Assembly (NCBI RefSeq): GCF_036013525.1
Contig: NZ_CP107853.1
Span: forward strand, 5,394,001 to 5,458,000
DNA length: 64,000 nt
Source: Nonomuraea sp. NBC_00507
GTDB taxonomy: Bacteria; Actinomycetota; Actinomycetes; Streptosporangiales; Streptosporangiaceae
Direction: 5' to 3'
In this document: in pieces, positions 16,201-24,019 of the stretch
How positions within the stretch are numbered: the first letter of the stretch is position 1
How the letters are laid out: each line of letters begins with the position of its first letter
Made by a program: the position numbers and the translations under genes
The notes under the pieces: generated by a model
Told to the model about the DNA's origin: nothing
The model's input: only the letters and a program-made list of their open reading frames with translations
The model's database searches: none

Positions 16201-16676
16201 GCGGAGGAGCCGGGACGGGCCGCGAAGGTCGAGGTGAAGGCGGCTCCGACCTCGGTCGCGGTCTCGATCACCGGGCCGCCGGCGAAGCCGACGTGGGCCA
16301 GCCCGGCCCGTACGTAGTTGTCCCAGTCCTGCCAGGCCAGCAGGCCCGCGCTCTGGTAGTCGAGCGCGACCGGCGCGCTGAGCTTGGTGACCACCTCGAA
16401 GTCGCCCGCGGGGACGTCGACGAGGAAGAGGTTCCTGGCGTTGTTCGTGCCTTGGTGGGTGTCGCCGGTCAGGGTGTCCACGTGGAGCGCGCTCGCGGAC
16501 ACCGACCAGCGGGAGTCGTCGGGCGACAGGACCGTCCAGTCCTCACCCAGCGTGGTCCCGTCGAACTGGTCGACGACCGCGCCTTCGGGGATGGGATCCG
16601 CCAGCGCGGCCGCCGCCGGTGGTGGCGCCACCAGCAGACCCGCTACGAGCAGGGCGGATAAGGCGATTCGCGTCAT
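13278..16676 (-). CDS. Secreted alpha-L-arabinofuranosidase (GH51-type), multidomain
   Basis: A 1132-residue exported enzyme predicted to release L-arabinose from arabinan or arabinoxylan. Residues 1-23 form a signal peptide (ALLVAGLLVAPPPAAAALA). Residues 30-225 look like a concanavalin-type domain and 230-340 like a beta-trefoil or fasciclin-like insert. From 345 the GH51 module follows (KVSPNLYGVFYEDINHAADGG), with acid/base Glu in GLGNEE near residue 690 and nucleophile Glu in VFVGEY near 775. A second concanavalin-like domain (about 900-1040) is inserted before the C-terminal strand domain. GH51 enzymes are often intracellular, so the signal peptide and accessory domains are notable. Twin LacI-type operators flank its promoter. 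Confidence 0.9.
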   Translation of the reverse strand: MTRIALSALLVAGLLVAPPPAAAALADPIPEGAVVDQFDGTTLGEDWTVLSPDDSRWSVSASALHVDTLTGDTHQGTNNARNLFLVDVPAGDFEVVTKLSAPVALDYQSAGLLAWQDWDNYVRAGLAHVGFAGGPVIETATEVGAAFTSTFAARPGSSAEIVKLARTGDEFTSSYWDGSAWVQAAKMTARLNVKQLGLFALSAQNGTSMRADFDYIAVKAAEGQAVVPAGAFTLRATALPYLSAGKSGAVRATARPPMTGLAVTATASGDGVTLKDVDTGKYLQATDQVRLSATASVFQLKDAGGGKVTLSSGDRNVSISDGRLVMGTEATKFRVEDYLSGKLTVDAKATGTKVSPNLYGVFYEDINHAADGGLYAELVQNRSFEFNSVDERSYTGLTAWSKAERGATATLAVTGEDPLNPSNRNYLRLDVAGDGTAGVSNAGFNRGLPLKAGKRYDLSLWARRAQDAPLTVTAEDGTTVLGTATLQVKAGGWAKYTASFTASATTDAGRLIIQAPAGRTDLDMVSLFPHDTFKGHGMRTDLAKMIADLEPRFLRFPGGCVTNVGTYDPYSLNQERRRIYQWKETIGPVEERPTNFNFWGYNQTYGIGYFEYFQFAEDIGAEALPVLSVGVNGCGENRPLTDEAKLATWVQDTLDLIEFANGPVTSEWGKKRAEMGHPKPFGLDYIGLGNEEIYPEFFTNYPKFASAIRAKYPDIKIISNSGQTSGGAWFDRMWQFARDQKADLVDEHYYNNPDWFLTNNHRYDSYDRNGPKVFVGEYASRGNTFGNALAEASYITGLERNSDVVELASYAPLLANVDYVDWTPDLIWFDNDQAYGSPSYHVQRLFSTNVGDRVVPSSFEAEAQPVEDIKGAVGLGAWRTQVRYDDVKVTAKDGTVLLSDDFSAGASQWTPGLGTWAVQDGAYVQSALVEDARSTAGSADWSNYTMEVTARKTGGAEGFLVMFGVRDTGNFYWWNVGGWNNTQSAIEKAVNGGKSSIATSATTVETGRDHRLKIEVSGRKITTWLDGQKVNEFVDSGRVEPLYQVVSRDGDAVTLKVVNAQDTAVRSTVDLGGLQVRPTAKVTSLTGAPSDMNSIADPERVAPVEWRENGFSSSFTYDFPAQSVTFVKLTER

Positions 16677-16698
16677 GAGTGGGGGGCTCCTCGGGTCT

Positions 16699-16730
16699 TG
16701 TTAGCGCTAACATTTTAGTTAGCGTTAACA
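16699..16730 (-). promoter_or_regulatory. Double arabinose operator at the arabinofuranosidase promoter
   Basis: TGTTAGCGCTAACA (16699-16712) is a perfect 14-bp palindrome, and AGTTAGCGTTAACA (16717-16730) is a close copy 18 bp further on. On the minus strand a -10-like TAAAAT (16717-16712) lies exactly between them. GAGGAG at 16688-16693 serves as ribosome site for the gene starting at 16676. Binding of a LacI-type repressor to both would block the promoter. Confidence 0.8.
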
Positions 16731-16814
16731 ACTGCGATTCGCGACAAGTTAAGGACTGGTCGGCGACCCCGTCAAGAGCCCGGCTCATGTAATCCGACCG
16801 TAATCCGGCGACCC

Positions 16815-16842
16815 TTGACGAGACCGGTTGTTAACGTTCACA
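16815..16842 (+). promoter_or_regulatory. Promoter and operator of the first LacI gene
   Basis: A -35-like TTGACG occupies 16815-16820. The operator TGTTAACGTTCACA (16829-16842) follows and covers the spacer and -10 position. It lies 31 bp before ATG 16874. The site matches the consensus shared by the other arabinose operators, which implies autoregulation or cross-regulation of the repressor. Confidence 0.65.
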
Positions 16843-16873
16843 GTCGTGGCCAAGCCAGGAAAGGAGTACGGCA

Positions 16874-17887
16874 ATGAGACCCGCCCTGGGGCGCCGCCTG
16901 CCGGTCATGGCCGACGTGGCCAAGGAAGCCGGCGTGTCGCATCAGACGGTCTCGCGCGTGCTCAACGATCACCCGAACGTGCGCAGCGAGACCCGCACCC
17001 GGGTGCTCGAGGCGATCGACAAGCTCGGCTACCGCCGCAACCTCGTCGCCCGCGCCCTGGTCACCAAGAGGTCGAGGACGCTCGGCGTGGTGAGCTTCGA
17101 CACCACGCTGTACGGCCCGGCCAGCACGGTGTACGGAATCGAGCAGGCGGCCAGGTCGGCCGGCTACTTCGTCAGCATCGTCAGCCTCAAGTCCATCGAC
17201 AAGGGCGGCGTCCGCGACGCCCTCGACTACCTGGCCGACCAGGGCGTGGACGGGGTCGTGGTGGTCGCGCCGCAGCGCTCGGCCGCCCGGGCCCTGGCCG
17301 ACCTGCCGCTCGGCATCCCCACGGTCGCCGTCGAAGGCGGCGAGGCGGGCGATGTGTCGGTGGTCTGCGTGGACCAGGTCGCGGGCGGCAGGCTCGCCAC
17401 CGAGCACCTGTTGTCGCTGGGCCACGAGACGGTCTGGCATGTCAGCGGCCCCTCCGACTGGCTGGAGGCCGAGGGTCGCGTGGCCGGGTGGCGGGCCGCG
17501 CTGGAGCAGGCGGGCCGCGAGGCCCCGCAACCGCTCGCCGGGGACTGGAGCCCGCGCTCGGGATACGAGGCGGGTCGCAGCCTGGCGCGCATGAAGAACG
17601 TCACCGCGGTCTTCGTCGCCAACGATCAGATGGCGCTCGGGGTGCTGCGGGCGTTCACCGAGCAGGGGGTGAGAGTGCCCGGACAGGTGAGCGTCGTCGG
17701 CTTCGACGACATCCCCGAGTCGGCGTACTTCTCGCCGCCGCTCACGACCATCAGGCAGGACTTCGACGCGGTGGGAAGACACAGCATCGAGGTGCTCGTA
17801 CGGCAGCTCGAAGGCGGTCCCGAGGAGCGGCAGCGGCTCGTGGTGCCGCCGACGTTCGTACTCCGGGCCAGCACGGTCCGGGTCTGA
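16874..17887 (+). CDS. LacI-family transcriptional regulator (arabinose repressor candidate 1)
   Basis: A 337-residue LacI protein. The N-terminal HTH and hinge are clear (MADVAKEAGVSHQTVSRVLN, then HPNVRSETRTRVLEAI), and the periplasmic-binding-like core ends in ISVVGFDD-type and PPLTTIRQDF motifs (residues about 273-297). ATG 16874 follows AAAGGAG. It is divergent from the arabinofuranosidase gene and directly upstream of the YtfQ-type transporter, with operators on both sides. It is roughly 75 per cent identical by eye to the LacI protein at 26843, with an almost identical HTH, so both probably bind TGTTARCGNTMACA. The effector is likely an arabinose-derived sugar. Confidence 0.9.
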   Translation: MRPALGRRLPVMADVAKEAGVSHQTVSRVLNDHPNVRSETRTRVLEAIDKLGYRRNLVARALVTKRSRTLGVVSFDTTLYGPASTVYGIEQAARSAGYFVSIVSLKSIDKGGVRDALDYLADQGVDGVVVVAPQRSAARALADLPLGIPTVAVEGGEAGDVSVVCVDQVAGGRLATEHLLSLGHETVWHVSGPSDWLEAEGRVAGWRAALEQAGREAPQPLAGDWSPRSGYEAGRSLARMKNVTAVFVANDQMALGVLRAFTEQGVRVPGQVSVVGFDDIPESAYFSPPLTTIRQDFDAVGRHSIEVLVRQLEGGPEERQRLVVPPTFVLRASTVRV

Positions 17888-17930
17888 GCCGTACTGGAAG
17901 GTAGCAGGCGCCGGCGTCCGGTCCCCGGAC

Positions 17931-17944
17931 TGTTAGCGTTCACA
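17931..17944 (+). promoter_or_regulatory. Arabinose operator upstream of the first ABC importer
   Basis: TGTTAGCGTTCACA lies 20 bp before the GTG of the solute-binding protein gene and 44 bp after the LacI stop. Its reverse complement is identical to the site at the araB start codon (27898-27911). It probably overlaps the transcription start region of the importer operon. Confidence 0.8.
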
Positions 17945-17963
17945 TCAGAAGGGAACTCCCCAA

Positions 17964-18950
17964 GTGTTCAAGAGGATCTCGGCGTTGGTGGTCGCCGGTC
18001 TCGCCGCGATGTCGGTGGCGGCCTGTGGCAGTGGCGGCAGCACGACGGCCGGCACGAGCGGTGGCGGCGACAGCACGATCACCATGGGCTTCTCGCAGGT
18101 CGGCGCGGAGAGCGGCTGGCGGACGGCGAACACCAAGTCCGTGCAGGACGCGGCCAAGAACGCGGGCATCGAGCTCAAGTTCTCCGACGCCCAGCAGAAG
18201 CAGGAGAACCAGATCAAGGCCATTCGCTCCTACATCCAGCAGAAGGTGGACATCATCGCCTTCTCGCCGGTGGTGGAGTCCGGCTGGGACACGGTGCTCA
18301 AGGAGGCGCAGAACGCGAAGATCCCGGTCATCCTGACCGACCGCGCCGTGGACTCCAAGGACACCTCCCTCTACAAGACCTTCCTCGGCTCGGACTTCGT
18401 CGAGGAGGGCCGCAAGGCCGGTAAGTGGCTGATGGAGGAGTACAAGGACAGCACCGACCCGGTGAACATCGTCGAACTGCAGGGCACGACGGGTTCGGCC
18501 CCGGCCAACGACCGCAAGGCCGGCTTCCAGGAGATCATCGGCGCGGAGTCGAAGTTCAAGATCGTCGCTTCGCAGACCGGCGACTTCACCCGGGCCAAGG
18601 GCAAGGAGGTCATGGACGCCTTCCTGAAGTCCAACCCGGACATCGACGTGCTGTACGCGCACAACGACGACATGGGTCTGGGCGCCATCGAGGCCATCGA
18701 GGGTGCGGGCAAGGTGCCCGGCAAGGACATCAAGATCATCACTGTCGACGCCGTCAAGGACGGCATGCAGGCGCTCGCCGACGGGAAGATCAACTACATC
18801 GTCGAGTGCTCCCCGCTGCTTGGCCCGCAGCTGATGGACCTGGCCAAGAAGGTCGTCAAGGGCGAGCAGGTGCCGGCCCGCGTGGTGACCGAGGAGACCA
18901 CGTTCGACCAGGAGCAGGCCAAGCAGGTCCTGTCCACCCGCCAGTACTGA
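17964..18950 (+). CDS. YtfQ-like sugar ABC transporter solute-binding lipoprotein
   Basis: A 328-residue exported lipoprotein. The signal ends in a lipobox with Cys at about residue 21 (SVAAC). The mature start TITMGFSQVGAESGWRTANT is the hallmark of YtfQ-type binding proteins for furanose sugars. The periplasmic-binding-protein type 1 fold follows, with DRAVD near residue 136 and DAVKDGMQAL near residue 262. It captures a pentose or hexose furanose, here presumably L-arabinofuranose given its neighbours, and hands it to the permeases encoded downstream. GTG 17964 is used. A long hairpin after the gene probably keeps its transcript more abundant than the ATPase mRNA. Confidence 0.9.
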   Translation: MFKRISALVVAGLAAMSVAACGSGGSTTAGTSGGGDSTITMGFSQVGAESGWRTANTKSVQDAAKNAGIELKFSDAQQKQENQIKAIRSYIQQKVDIIAFSPVVESGWDTVLKEAQNAKIPVILTDRAVDSKDTSLYKTFLGSDFVEEGRKAGKWLMEEYKDSTDPVNIVELQGTTGSAPANDRKAGFQEIIGAESKFKIVASQTGDFTRAKGKEVMDAFLKSNPDIDVLYAHNDDMGLGAIEAIEGAGKVPGKDIKIITVDAVKDGMQALADGKINYIVECSPLLGPQLMDLAKKVVKGEQVPARVVTEETTFDQEQAKQVLSTRQY

Positions 18951-18970
18951 TTCCCGGACCAGACCGCCCA

Positions 18971-19019
18971 CCGCACTTCGGCCGGGGTCCTTCGAAAAGG
19001 GACGTCGGCCGGGGTGCGG
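18971..19019 (+). promoter_or_regulatory. Long intercistronic hairpin after the binding-protein gene
   Basis: CCGCAC pairs with GTGCGG, CGGCCG with CGGCCG, and GTCC with GGAC, stacked in one interrupted stem around a short AT-rich loop. It lies in the 176-bp gap between the binding-protein and ATPase genes. Such structures commonly protect the upstream mRNA or attenuate downstream transcription. Confidence 0.55.
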
Positions 19020-19126
19020 GGCGGCGCGCAAGTAGAGCAGCGGCATCCGCCGCCGTCTGGACGGCGGGGCGGAGAAAGCGTAGTGACGAGGCAGGGTGCA
19101 GACCTGATGACGACGGAAGGGGCGAC

Positions 19127-20662
19127 ATGGCAGTTCCCGCGCCGGTCCTGACGATGAGCGGGATCGGCAAACAGTTCCCGGGGGTGAAGGCCCTGGACAG
19201 CGTGGACCTGCGGCTGCTGCCCGGCGAGGTGCACGCACTCATGGGAGAGAACGGCGCGGGTAAGTCCACCCTGATCAAGGTGCTCACCGGCGTATACCCC
19301 GCCGACGCGGGCACCATCGAGCTGGGCGGCGCGCCGGTCGCGTTCGGCAGCCCCCTGGAGGCGCAGCAGGCCGGCATCAGCACGGTCTACCAGGAGGTCA
19401 ACCTCTGCACGAACCTGTCCGTGGCCGAGAACATCTTCATCGGCCGCGAGCCGCGCCGCTTCGGGCGCATCGACTGGAAACGCATGCGGGCCAGGGCTAA
19501 CGAGCTGCTGGCGCGACTGGAGCTGAGCCTGGACGTGTCCGCGCCGCTGTCGACGTACTCGCTGGCCATCCAGCAGATGGTGGCCATCGCGCGGGCGATC
19601 GACGTCGAGGCCCGGGTGCTGATCCTGGACGAGCCCACGTCCAGCCTGGACGCGGGCGAGGTCGAGCAGCTGTTCAGAGTGATGAGGCGGCTCAAGGAGG
19701 AGGGCATCGCCATCCTCTTCGTCTCCCACTTTCTCGACCAGATCTATGAAATTTCGGACCGTATGACGATTCTTCGCAATGGGAAGCTCGTCGGCGAGTA
19801 CCTCACGCGCGAGCTGAGCCAGATCCAGCTCGTCTCCAAGATGATCGGCCAGGAGCTGGCCGCGCTGGAGCGCCTGCACGGCGAGGCCAAGGTCTTCGAC
19901 CGCCCTCTGATCGAGGCCCGCGAGCTGGGCCGCACCGGGGCGATCGAGCCGTTCACGCTGACGATCCACGAAGGCGAGGTCGTCGGCCTGGCCGGGCTGC
20001 TCGGCTCCGGCCGTACGGAGATCGCCAGGCTGCTGTTCGGCGCCGACCACGCCGGCACCGGGGAGATCGCCATCAGCGGCTCGTCGGCGTCGTTGCGCAC
20101 GCCGCGCGTCGCCATGACCCACAAGATCGCGTTCTGCTCGGAGAACCGGAAGGCCGACGGCCTCATCCCCGACCTCACGGTCAGGGAGAACATCATCCTG
20201 GCACTCCAGGCCACCAGGGGCTGGACCAGGCCGGTGCCCCGCGAGCAGCAGGACGAGCTGGTCGGCAAGTACATCAAGGCGCTGAAGATCAGCCCGGCCA
20301 ACCCCGAGCACCTCGTCCGCAACCTCAGCGGCGGCAACCAGCAGAAGGTCCTGCTGGCCAGGTGGCTCATCCTCGAGCCCAGGCTGCTCATCCTCGATGA
20401 GCCCACCCGGGGCATCGACGTCGGGGCGAAGACCGAGATCCAGCGGCTGGTGACGGAGTTGTCCGACGGCGGCATGGCGGTGCTGTTCATCTCCGCCGAG
20501 CTGGAGGAGGTGCTGCGGCTCAGCCACAAGGTGGAGGTCCTGCGTGACAGGCGCCTGGTGGCCGAGTTGCCCAACGACGACTCCTTGACGACGGACGTGC
20601 TGATGGAGACCATCGCGAGCGGTGCGAGCAATGGGAGCGCGAGCGGAGGGCGAGCCTCATGA
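19127..20662 (+). CDS. YtfR-like sugar ABC transporter ATP-binding protein
   Basis: A 511-residue tandem ATPase. The first domain has Walker [10 protein letters not shown] near residue 42, a degenerate signature (YSLAIQQM) and Walker B LILDEPTSSLD. The second has the usual degenerate Walker A (GLLGSGRTE), an intact LSGGNQQK signature and [14 protein letters not shown]. This two-domain layout is standard for CUT2 sugar importers. ATG 19127 follows GGAAGGGG; the frame is open further upstream but without similarity. It overlaps the first permease gene by ATGA. It powers import of the sugar bound by the YtfQ-like protein. Confidence 0.92.
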   Translation: MAVPAPVLTMSGIGKQFPGVKALDSVDLRLLPGEVHALMGENGAGKSTLIKVLTGVYPADAGTIELGGAPVAFGSPLEAQQAGISTVYQEVNLCTNLSVAENIFIGREPRRFGRIDWKRMRARANELLARLELSLDVSAPLSTYSLAIQQMVAIARAIDVEARVLILDEPTSSLDAGEVEQLFRVMRRLKEEGIAILFVSHFLDQIYEISDRMTILRNGKLVGEYLTRELSQIQLVSKMIGQELAALERLHGEAKVFDRPLIEARELGRTGAIEPFTLTIHEGEVVGLAGLLGSGRTEIARLLFGADHAGTGEIAISGSSASLRTPRVAMTHKIAFCSENRKADGLIPDLTVRENIILALQATRGWTRPVPREQQDELVGKYIKALKISPANPEHLVRNLSGGNQQKVLLARWLILEPRLLILDEPTRGIDVGAKTEIQRLVTELSDGGMAVLFISAELEEVLRLSHKVEVLRDRRLVAELPNDDSLTTDVLMETIASGASNGSASGGRAS

Positions 20663-21672
20663 GACGCCTGCTGTGGCCGGTGGTGGTCCTCGTGCTGCTG
20701 CTGGCGCTGAACGTGTTCTTCACGCCCAGCTTCTTCTCGATCGAGGTCAAAGACGGCCACCTGTACGGCAGCCTGATCGACATCCTGCGCTTCGGCGCTC
20801 CACTGATCCTGGTCTCGCTCGGCATGACCCTGGTCATCGCCACGGGCGGCATCGACCTGTCGGTGGGCTCGGTGGTGGCGATCTCGGGCGCGCTGGCGTG
20901 CCTGCAGATCAGCCAGGACGCGAGCGTGTTCACGGCCGTGGTGTCGGCGCTCGTGCTGTGCCTGGTGCTGGGGGCCTGGAACGGGTTCCTGGTCGCCGCC
21001 GTCGGCATCCAGCCGATCATCGCCACGCTCATCCTCATGGTGGCCGGGCGCGGTCTGGCCCAGCTCATCACCGATGGGCAGATCATCACGGTCAACAGCC
21101 CGGCGTACAAGGTGATCGGCGGCGGTTACTGGCTGACCGTGCCGGTGGGCATCCTCATCGTGATCGGCGTGCTGGCGCTGACGGCGTTCCTGACCCGGCG
21201 ACTGGCGCTGGGCATGCTGCTGGAGTCCGTCGGCGGCAACGCCGAGGCCAGCCGGCTGGCCGGCATCCGGGCACGCGGGATCATCATCATGGTGTACGCG
21301 TTCGCCGCCCTGTGCGCGGGCGTCGCCGGCCTGATGATCAGTTCGAACGTCTCCAGCGCCGACGGCAACAACGCCGGCCTGTGGATCGAATTGGACGCCA
21401 TCCTGGCCGTGGTGATCGGCGGCACGTCGCTGGCCGGCGGCCGGTTCTCGCTCAGCGGCACCGTCCTGGGCGCGCTGATCATCCAGACGCTGACCACGAC
21501 CATTTACTCGATCGGCGTGCCGCCGGAGACCACGCTGCTGTTCAAGGCGCTGGTCGTGACGGCCGTCTGCCTCATCCAGTCCCCGTCCTTCCGCGCGAAG
21601 GCGTTCCACCGACGCGGGCGAACCGCACCGCCCAGCCCGGCCCCCGAGGAGAAAGTGCGGGTGACCGCGTGA
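20659..21672 (+). CDS. YtfT-like sugar ABC transporter permease
   Basis: A 337-residue inner-membrane permease with about 9 to 10 hydrophobic segments and the CUT2 signature [20 protein letters not shown] near residue 60. The conserved cytoplasmic loop that docks on the ATPase (ESVGGNAEASRLAGIRARG) is near residue 190. The start overlaps the ATPase stop, and the end overlaps the start of the second permease as GTGA. The two permeases probably form a heterodimeric channel, as in E. coli YtfT-YjfF. Confidence 0.92.
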   Translation: MRRLLWPVVVLVLLLALNVFFTPSFFSIEVKDGHLYGSLIDILRFGAPLILVSLGMTLVIATGGIDLSVGSVVAISGALACLQISQDASVFTAVVSALVLCLVLGAWNGFLVAAVGIQPIIATLILMVAGRGLAQLITDGQIITVNSPAYKVIGGGYWLTVPVGILIVIGVLALTAFLTRRLALGMLLESVGGNAEASRLAGIRARGIIIMVYAFAALCAGVAGLMISSNVSSADGNNAGLWIELDAILAVVIGGTSLAGGRFSLSGTVLGALIIQTLTTTIYSIGVPPETTLLFKALVVTAVCLIQSPSFRAKAFHRRGRTAPPSPAPEEKVRVTA

Positions 21673-22652
21673 CCGCGATAGCCATCGGCCGGACGTCCAT
21701 TCCGGCCAAGTACCTCCCTGTCCTGGTGACGGCCAGCCTGTTCGCCGCCATGTTCGTGGTGGGTGGCATCCGCTACGAGGGCTTCGCCACCGGGCAGATC
21801 ATTCTCAACGTCTTCATCGACAACGCCTTCCTGCTGGTGGTGGCGGTCGGGATGACGTTCGTGATCCTGACCGGGGGCATCGACCTGTCGGTCGGCTCGG
21901 TCGTGGCGCTGTCCACGATGATCTCGGCGAGCCTGATGGCGGGGCCGGGGTGGCCGCCGTACCTGGTGGTGCCGCTGGTGCTGGCCATCGGGTCCGGGCT
22001 CGGGCTGGTGATGGGGTACATCGTGCACGCCTTCGACATCCAGCCGTTCATCGTGACGCTGGCGGGCATGTTCCTGGCGCGCGGGTTGTGTTACACGATC
22101 GGAACGGACTCGATCCCGATCGAGGACGCCACGTTCACGGCCTTCGCCCAGACGCGGATCGACCTGTTCGCGGACATGTGGATCTCACCGAGCGTGATCA
22201 TCGCGCTGGTGGTCGTGGGCGTGGCGGTGTACGTCCTGCACTACACGCGCCTGGGCAGATCCGTGTACGCGACCGGCGGCAGCGAGCAGTCGGCGCTGCT
22301 GATGGGGCTCCCCGTGGGGCGGACGAAGATCACCGTCTACACGATCAGCGGTTTCTGTTCGGCGCTCGGCGGGGTGCTGCTGTCGTTCTACATGCTCTCC
22401 GGCTACGGCCTGCACGCCGTGGGCATGGAGCTGGACGCGATCGCAGCGGTCGTGATCGGCGGTACGCTCCTGACCGGCGGGAGCGGCTTCTTGCTGGGCA
22501 CCGTGCTCGGAGTGCTCGTCCTGGGCCTGATCCAGACGATCATCAGCTTCGAGGGCACGCTCAGCTCATGGTGGACAAAGATCTTCATTGGATTGTTGCT
22601 CTTCGTCTTCATCTTGCTTCAACGTCTGTTCTCGTCTCGGTCACGCCGCTGA
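21669..22652 (+). CDS. yjfF: YjfF-like sugar ABC transporter permease
   Basis: A 327-residue permease, the second of the pair, with the motif [20 protein letters not shown] near residue 63 and a coupling loop ATGGSEQSALLMGLPVGRTK near residue 200. YjfF-like permeases occur only beside YtfQRT components, which supports the furanose-importer assignment. It starts at GTG 21669 inside the end of the preceding gene and ends in a short arginine/serine tail. A new operator-promoter follows about 50 bp downstream, so this ends the first import operon. Confidence 0.9.
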   Translation: MTAIAIGRTSIPAKYLPVLVTASLFAAMFVVGGIRYEGFATGQIILNVFIDNAFLLVVAVGMTFVILTGGIDLSVGSVVALSTMISASLMAGPGWPPYLVVPLVLAIGSGLGLVMGYIVHAFDIQPFIVTLAGMFLARGLCYTIGTDSIPIEDATFTAFAQTRIDLFADMWISPSVIIALVVVGVAVYVLHYTRLGRSVYATGGSEQSALLMGLPVGRTKITVYTISGFCSALGGVLLSFYMLSGYGLHAVGMELDAIAAVVIGGTLLTGGSGFLLGTVLGVLVLGLIQTIISFEGTLSSWWTKIFIGLLLFVFILLQRLFSSRSRR

Positions 22653-22700
22653 CCTGCGTAGAGTGTTACCGGAAAGTTTCCGTGCGGTTATGGTCGGCCG

Positions 22701-22728
22701 TTGACATAGACTTTGTTAGCGATAACAA
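22701..22728 (+). promoter_or_regulatory. Promoter and operator of the second importer operon
   Basis: A consensus -35 TTGACA (22701-22706) is followed after 16 bp by TAACAA (22723-22728). The operator TGTTAGCGATAACA (22714-22727) lies on the -10 region. The start codon of the chvE-like gene is 124 bp downstream. This is the best consensus promoter in the regulon and is positioned for direct repression. Confidence 0.8.
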
Positions 22729-22851
22729 TCGGCGGAAACGAAACGCGAACTTTGTACTGATTCGTCACGTTCAAGTGATCAAACTCGCTGTTTCATCGGC
22801 AGCCGCCGCGTTCCAGCGCTGCCGCGACCCCCATCGCAAGGAGATGCATTC

Positions 22852-23961
22852 ATGAGGTTGGGACGAATCGGGGGCGTGGTGTCCGCCATCGCGCTCGCCG
22901 CGACCATGACGGCCTGTGGCTCCAGCCAGAAGACCGTTGACGCCGAGGCCTCCACCTCGGCGTCGGCCGGCAGCGCGGGCGCACTGATCGGTGTCACCAT
23001 GCCCACCAAGTCGTCGGAGCGCTGGATCCACGACGGCGACAACGTCAAGAAGCAGCTGGAGGCGCTCGGCTACAAGGTCGACCTCCAGTACGCCGAGAAC
23101 GACATCCCCACCCAGGCCAACCAGATCGAGAACCAGATCACCAAGGGCGCCAAGCTCCTGATCATCGCCTCGATCGACGGCACGGCGATCACCTCGCAGC
23201 TGCAGCAGGCCGCCGACAACAAGATCCCGGTCATCGCCTACGACCGGCTCATCCGTAACAGCCCCAACGTCGACTACTACGCCACGTTCGACAACTTCAA
23301 GGTCGGCGTGCAGCAGGCCACCTCCCTCCTGAAGGGCCTGGGCGTCGAGGACGGCAAGAAGGGCCCGTTCAACGTCGAGCTGTTCGGCGGCTCGCCCGAC
23401 GACAACAACGCCACGTTCTTCTGGAACGGCGCCATGTCGGTGCTCAAGCCGAAGATCGACGACGGCACCCTGAAGGTCGCGAGCGGCCAGACGGACTTCA
23501 AGCAGGCCGCCATCCTGCGGTGGGACCCCGCCACGGCGCAGAAGCGCATGGAGGACATCCTCACCAAGACCTACACCGGCGGCACCAAGGTCGACGGCGT
23601 GCTCTCCCCGTACGACGGCCTTTCCATCGGCATCCTGTCGGCGCTGAAGAGCTCCGGCTACGGCAAGCCGTACCCGATCGTGACCGGCCAGGACGCCGAG
23701 CTCCAGTCGGTGAAGTCGATCATCGCCGATGAGCAGTACTCCACCATCTTCAAGGACACCCGCAAGCTCGCGGAGCAGACCGTGAAGATGGCCGACGCCG
23801 TGCTCAAGGGCCAGAAGCCCGAGGTCAACAACGAGAAGGACTACGACAACGGCAACAAGGTCGTCCCGTCGTACCTGCTCGACCCGGTGATCGTCGACAA
23901 GTCCAACTACAAGGACGTCATCATCGGCGGCAACTACTACACCGAGGACCAGCTCAAGTAA
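22852..23961 (+). CDS. chvE: ChvE-like multiple-sugar-binding lipoprotein
   Basis: A 369-residue binding lipoprotein with signal peptide and lipobox (ATMTAC, Cys at about 22). The mature sequence is of ChvE type: [19 protein letters not shown], then [12 protein letters not shown], and the C-terminal [18 protein letters not shown]. Members bind L-arabinose, xylose, glucose or galactose. AAGGAG (22838-22843) precedes ATG 22852. It is the first gene of a chvE-mmsA-mmsB operon under its own operator, and a 12-bp-stem hairpin follows it. In this setting L-arabinose is the likely ligand. Confidence 0.92.
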   Translation: MRLGRIGGVVSAIALAATMTACGSSQKTVDAEASTSASAGSAGALIGVTMPTKSSERWIHDGDNVKKQLEALGYKVDLQYAENDIPTQANQIENQITKGAKLLIIASIDGTAITSQLQQAADNKIPVIAYDRLIRNSPNVDYYATFDNFKVGVQQATSLLKGLGVEDGKKGPFNVELFGGSPDDNNATFFWNGAMSVLKPKIDDGTLKVASGQTDFKQAAILRWDPATAQKRMEDILTKTYTGGTKVDGVLSPYDGLSIGILSALKSSGYGKPYPIVTGQDAELQSVKSIIADEQYSTIFKDTRKLAEQTVKMADAVLKGQKPEVNNEKDYDNGNKVVPSYLLDPVIVDKSNYKDVIIGGNYYTEDQLK

Positions 23962-23970
23962 GGGCTTTGG

Positions 23971-23998
23971 CCCCGGGGACGCCTGCGCGTCCCCGGGG
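23971..23998 (+). promoter_or_regulatory. Perfect intercistronic hairpin between chvE and mmsA
   Basis: CCCCGGGGACGC (23971-23982) pairs perfectly with GCGTCCCCGGGG (23987-23998) around a CTGC loop. It begins 9 bp after the chvE stop and has no U-tract. Like the hairpin at 18971-19019 it sits between a binding-protein gene and its ATPase gene, where it can raise the binding-protein to ATPase ratio. Confidence 0.6.
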
Positions 23999-24019
23999 CT
24001 GCTCTGAGTGAGGGGCACT

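Noticed and set aside
12837..16661. Very long plus-strand frame opposite the arabinofuranosidase gene
   Set aside because: It is an antisense shadow produced by codon bias of the real minus-strand gene and by the minisatellite. No domains are visible.
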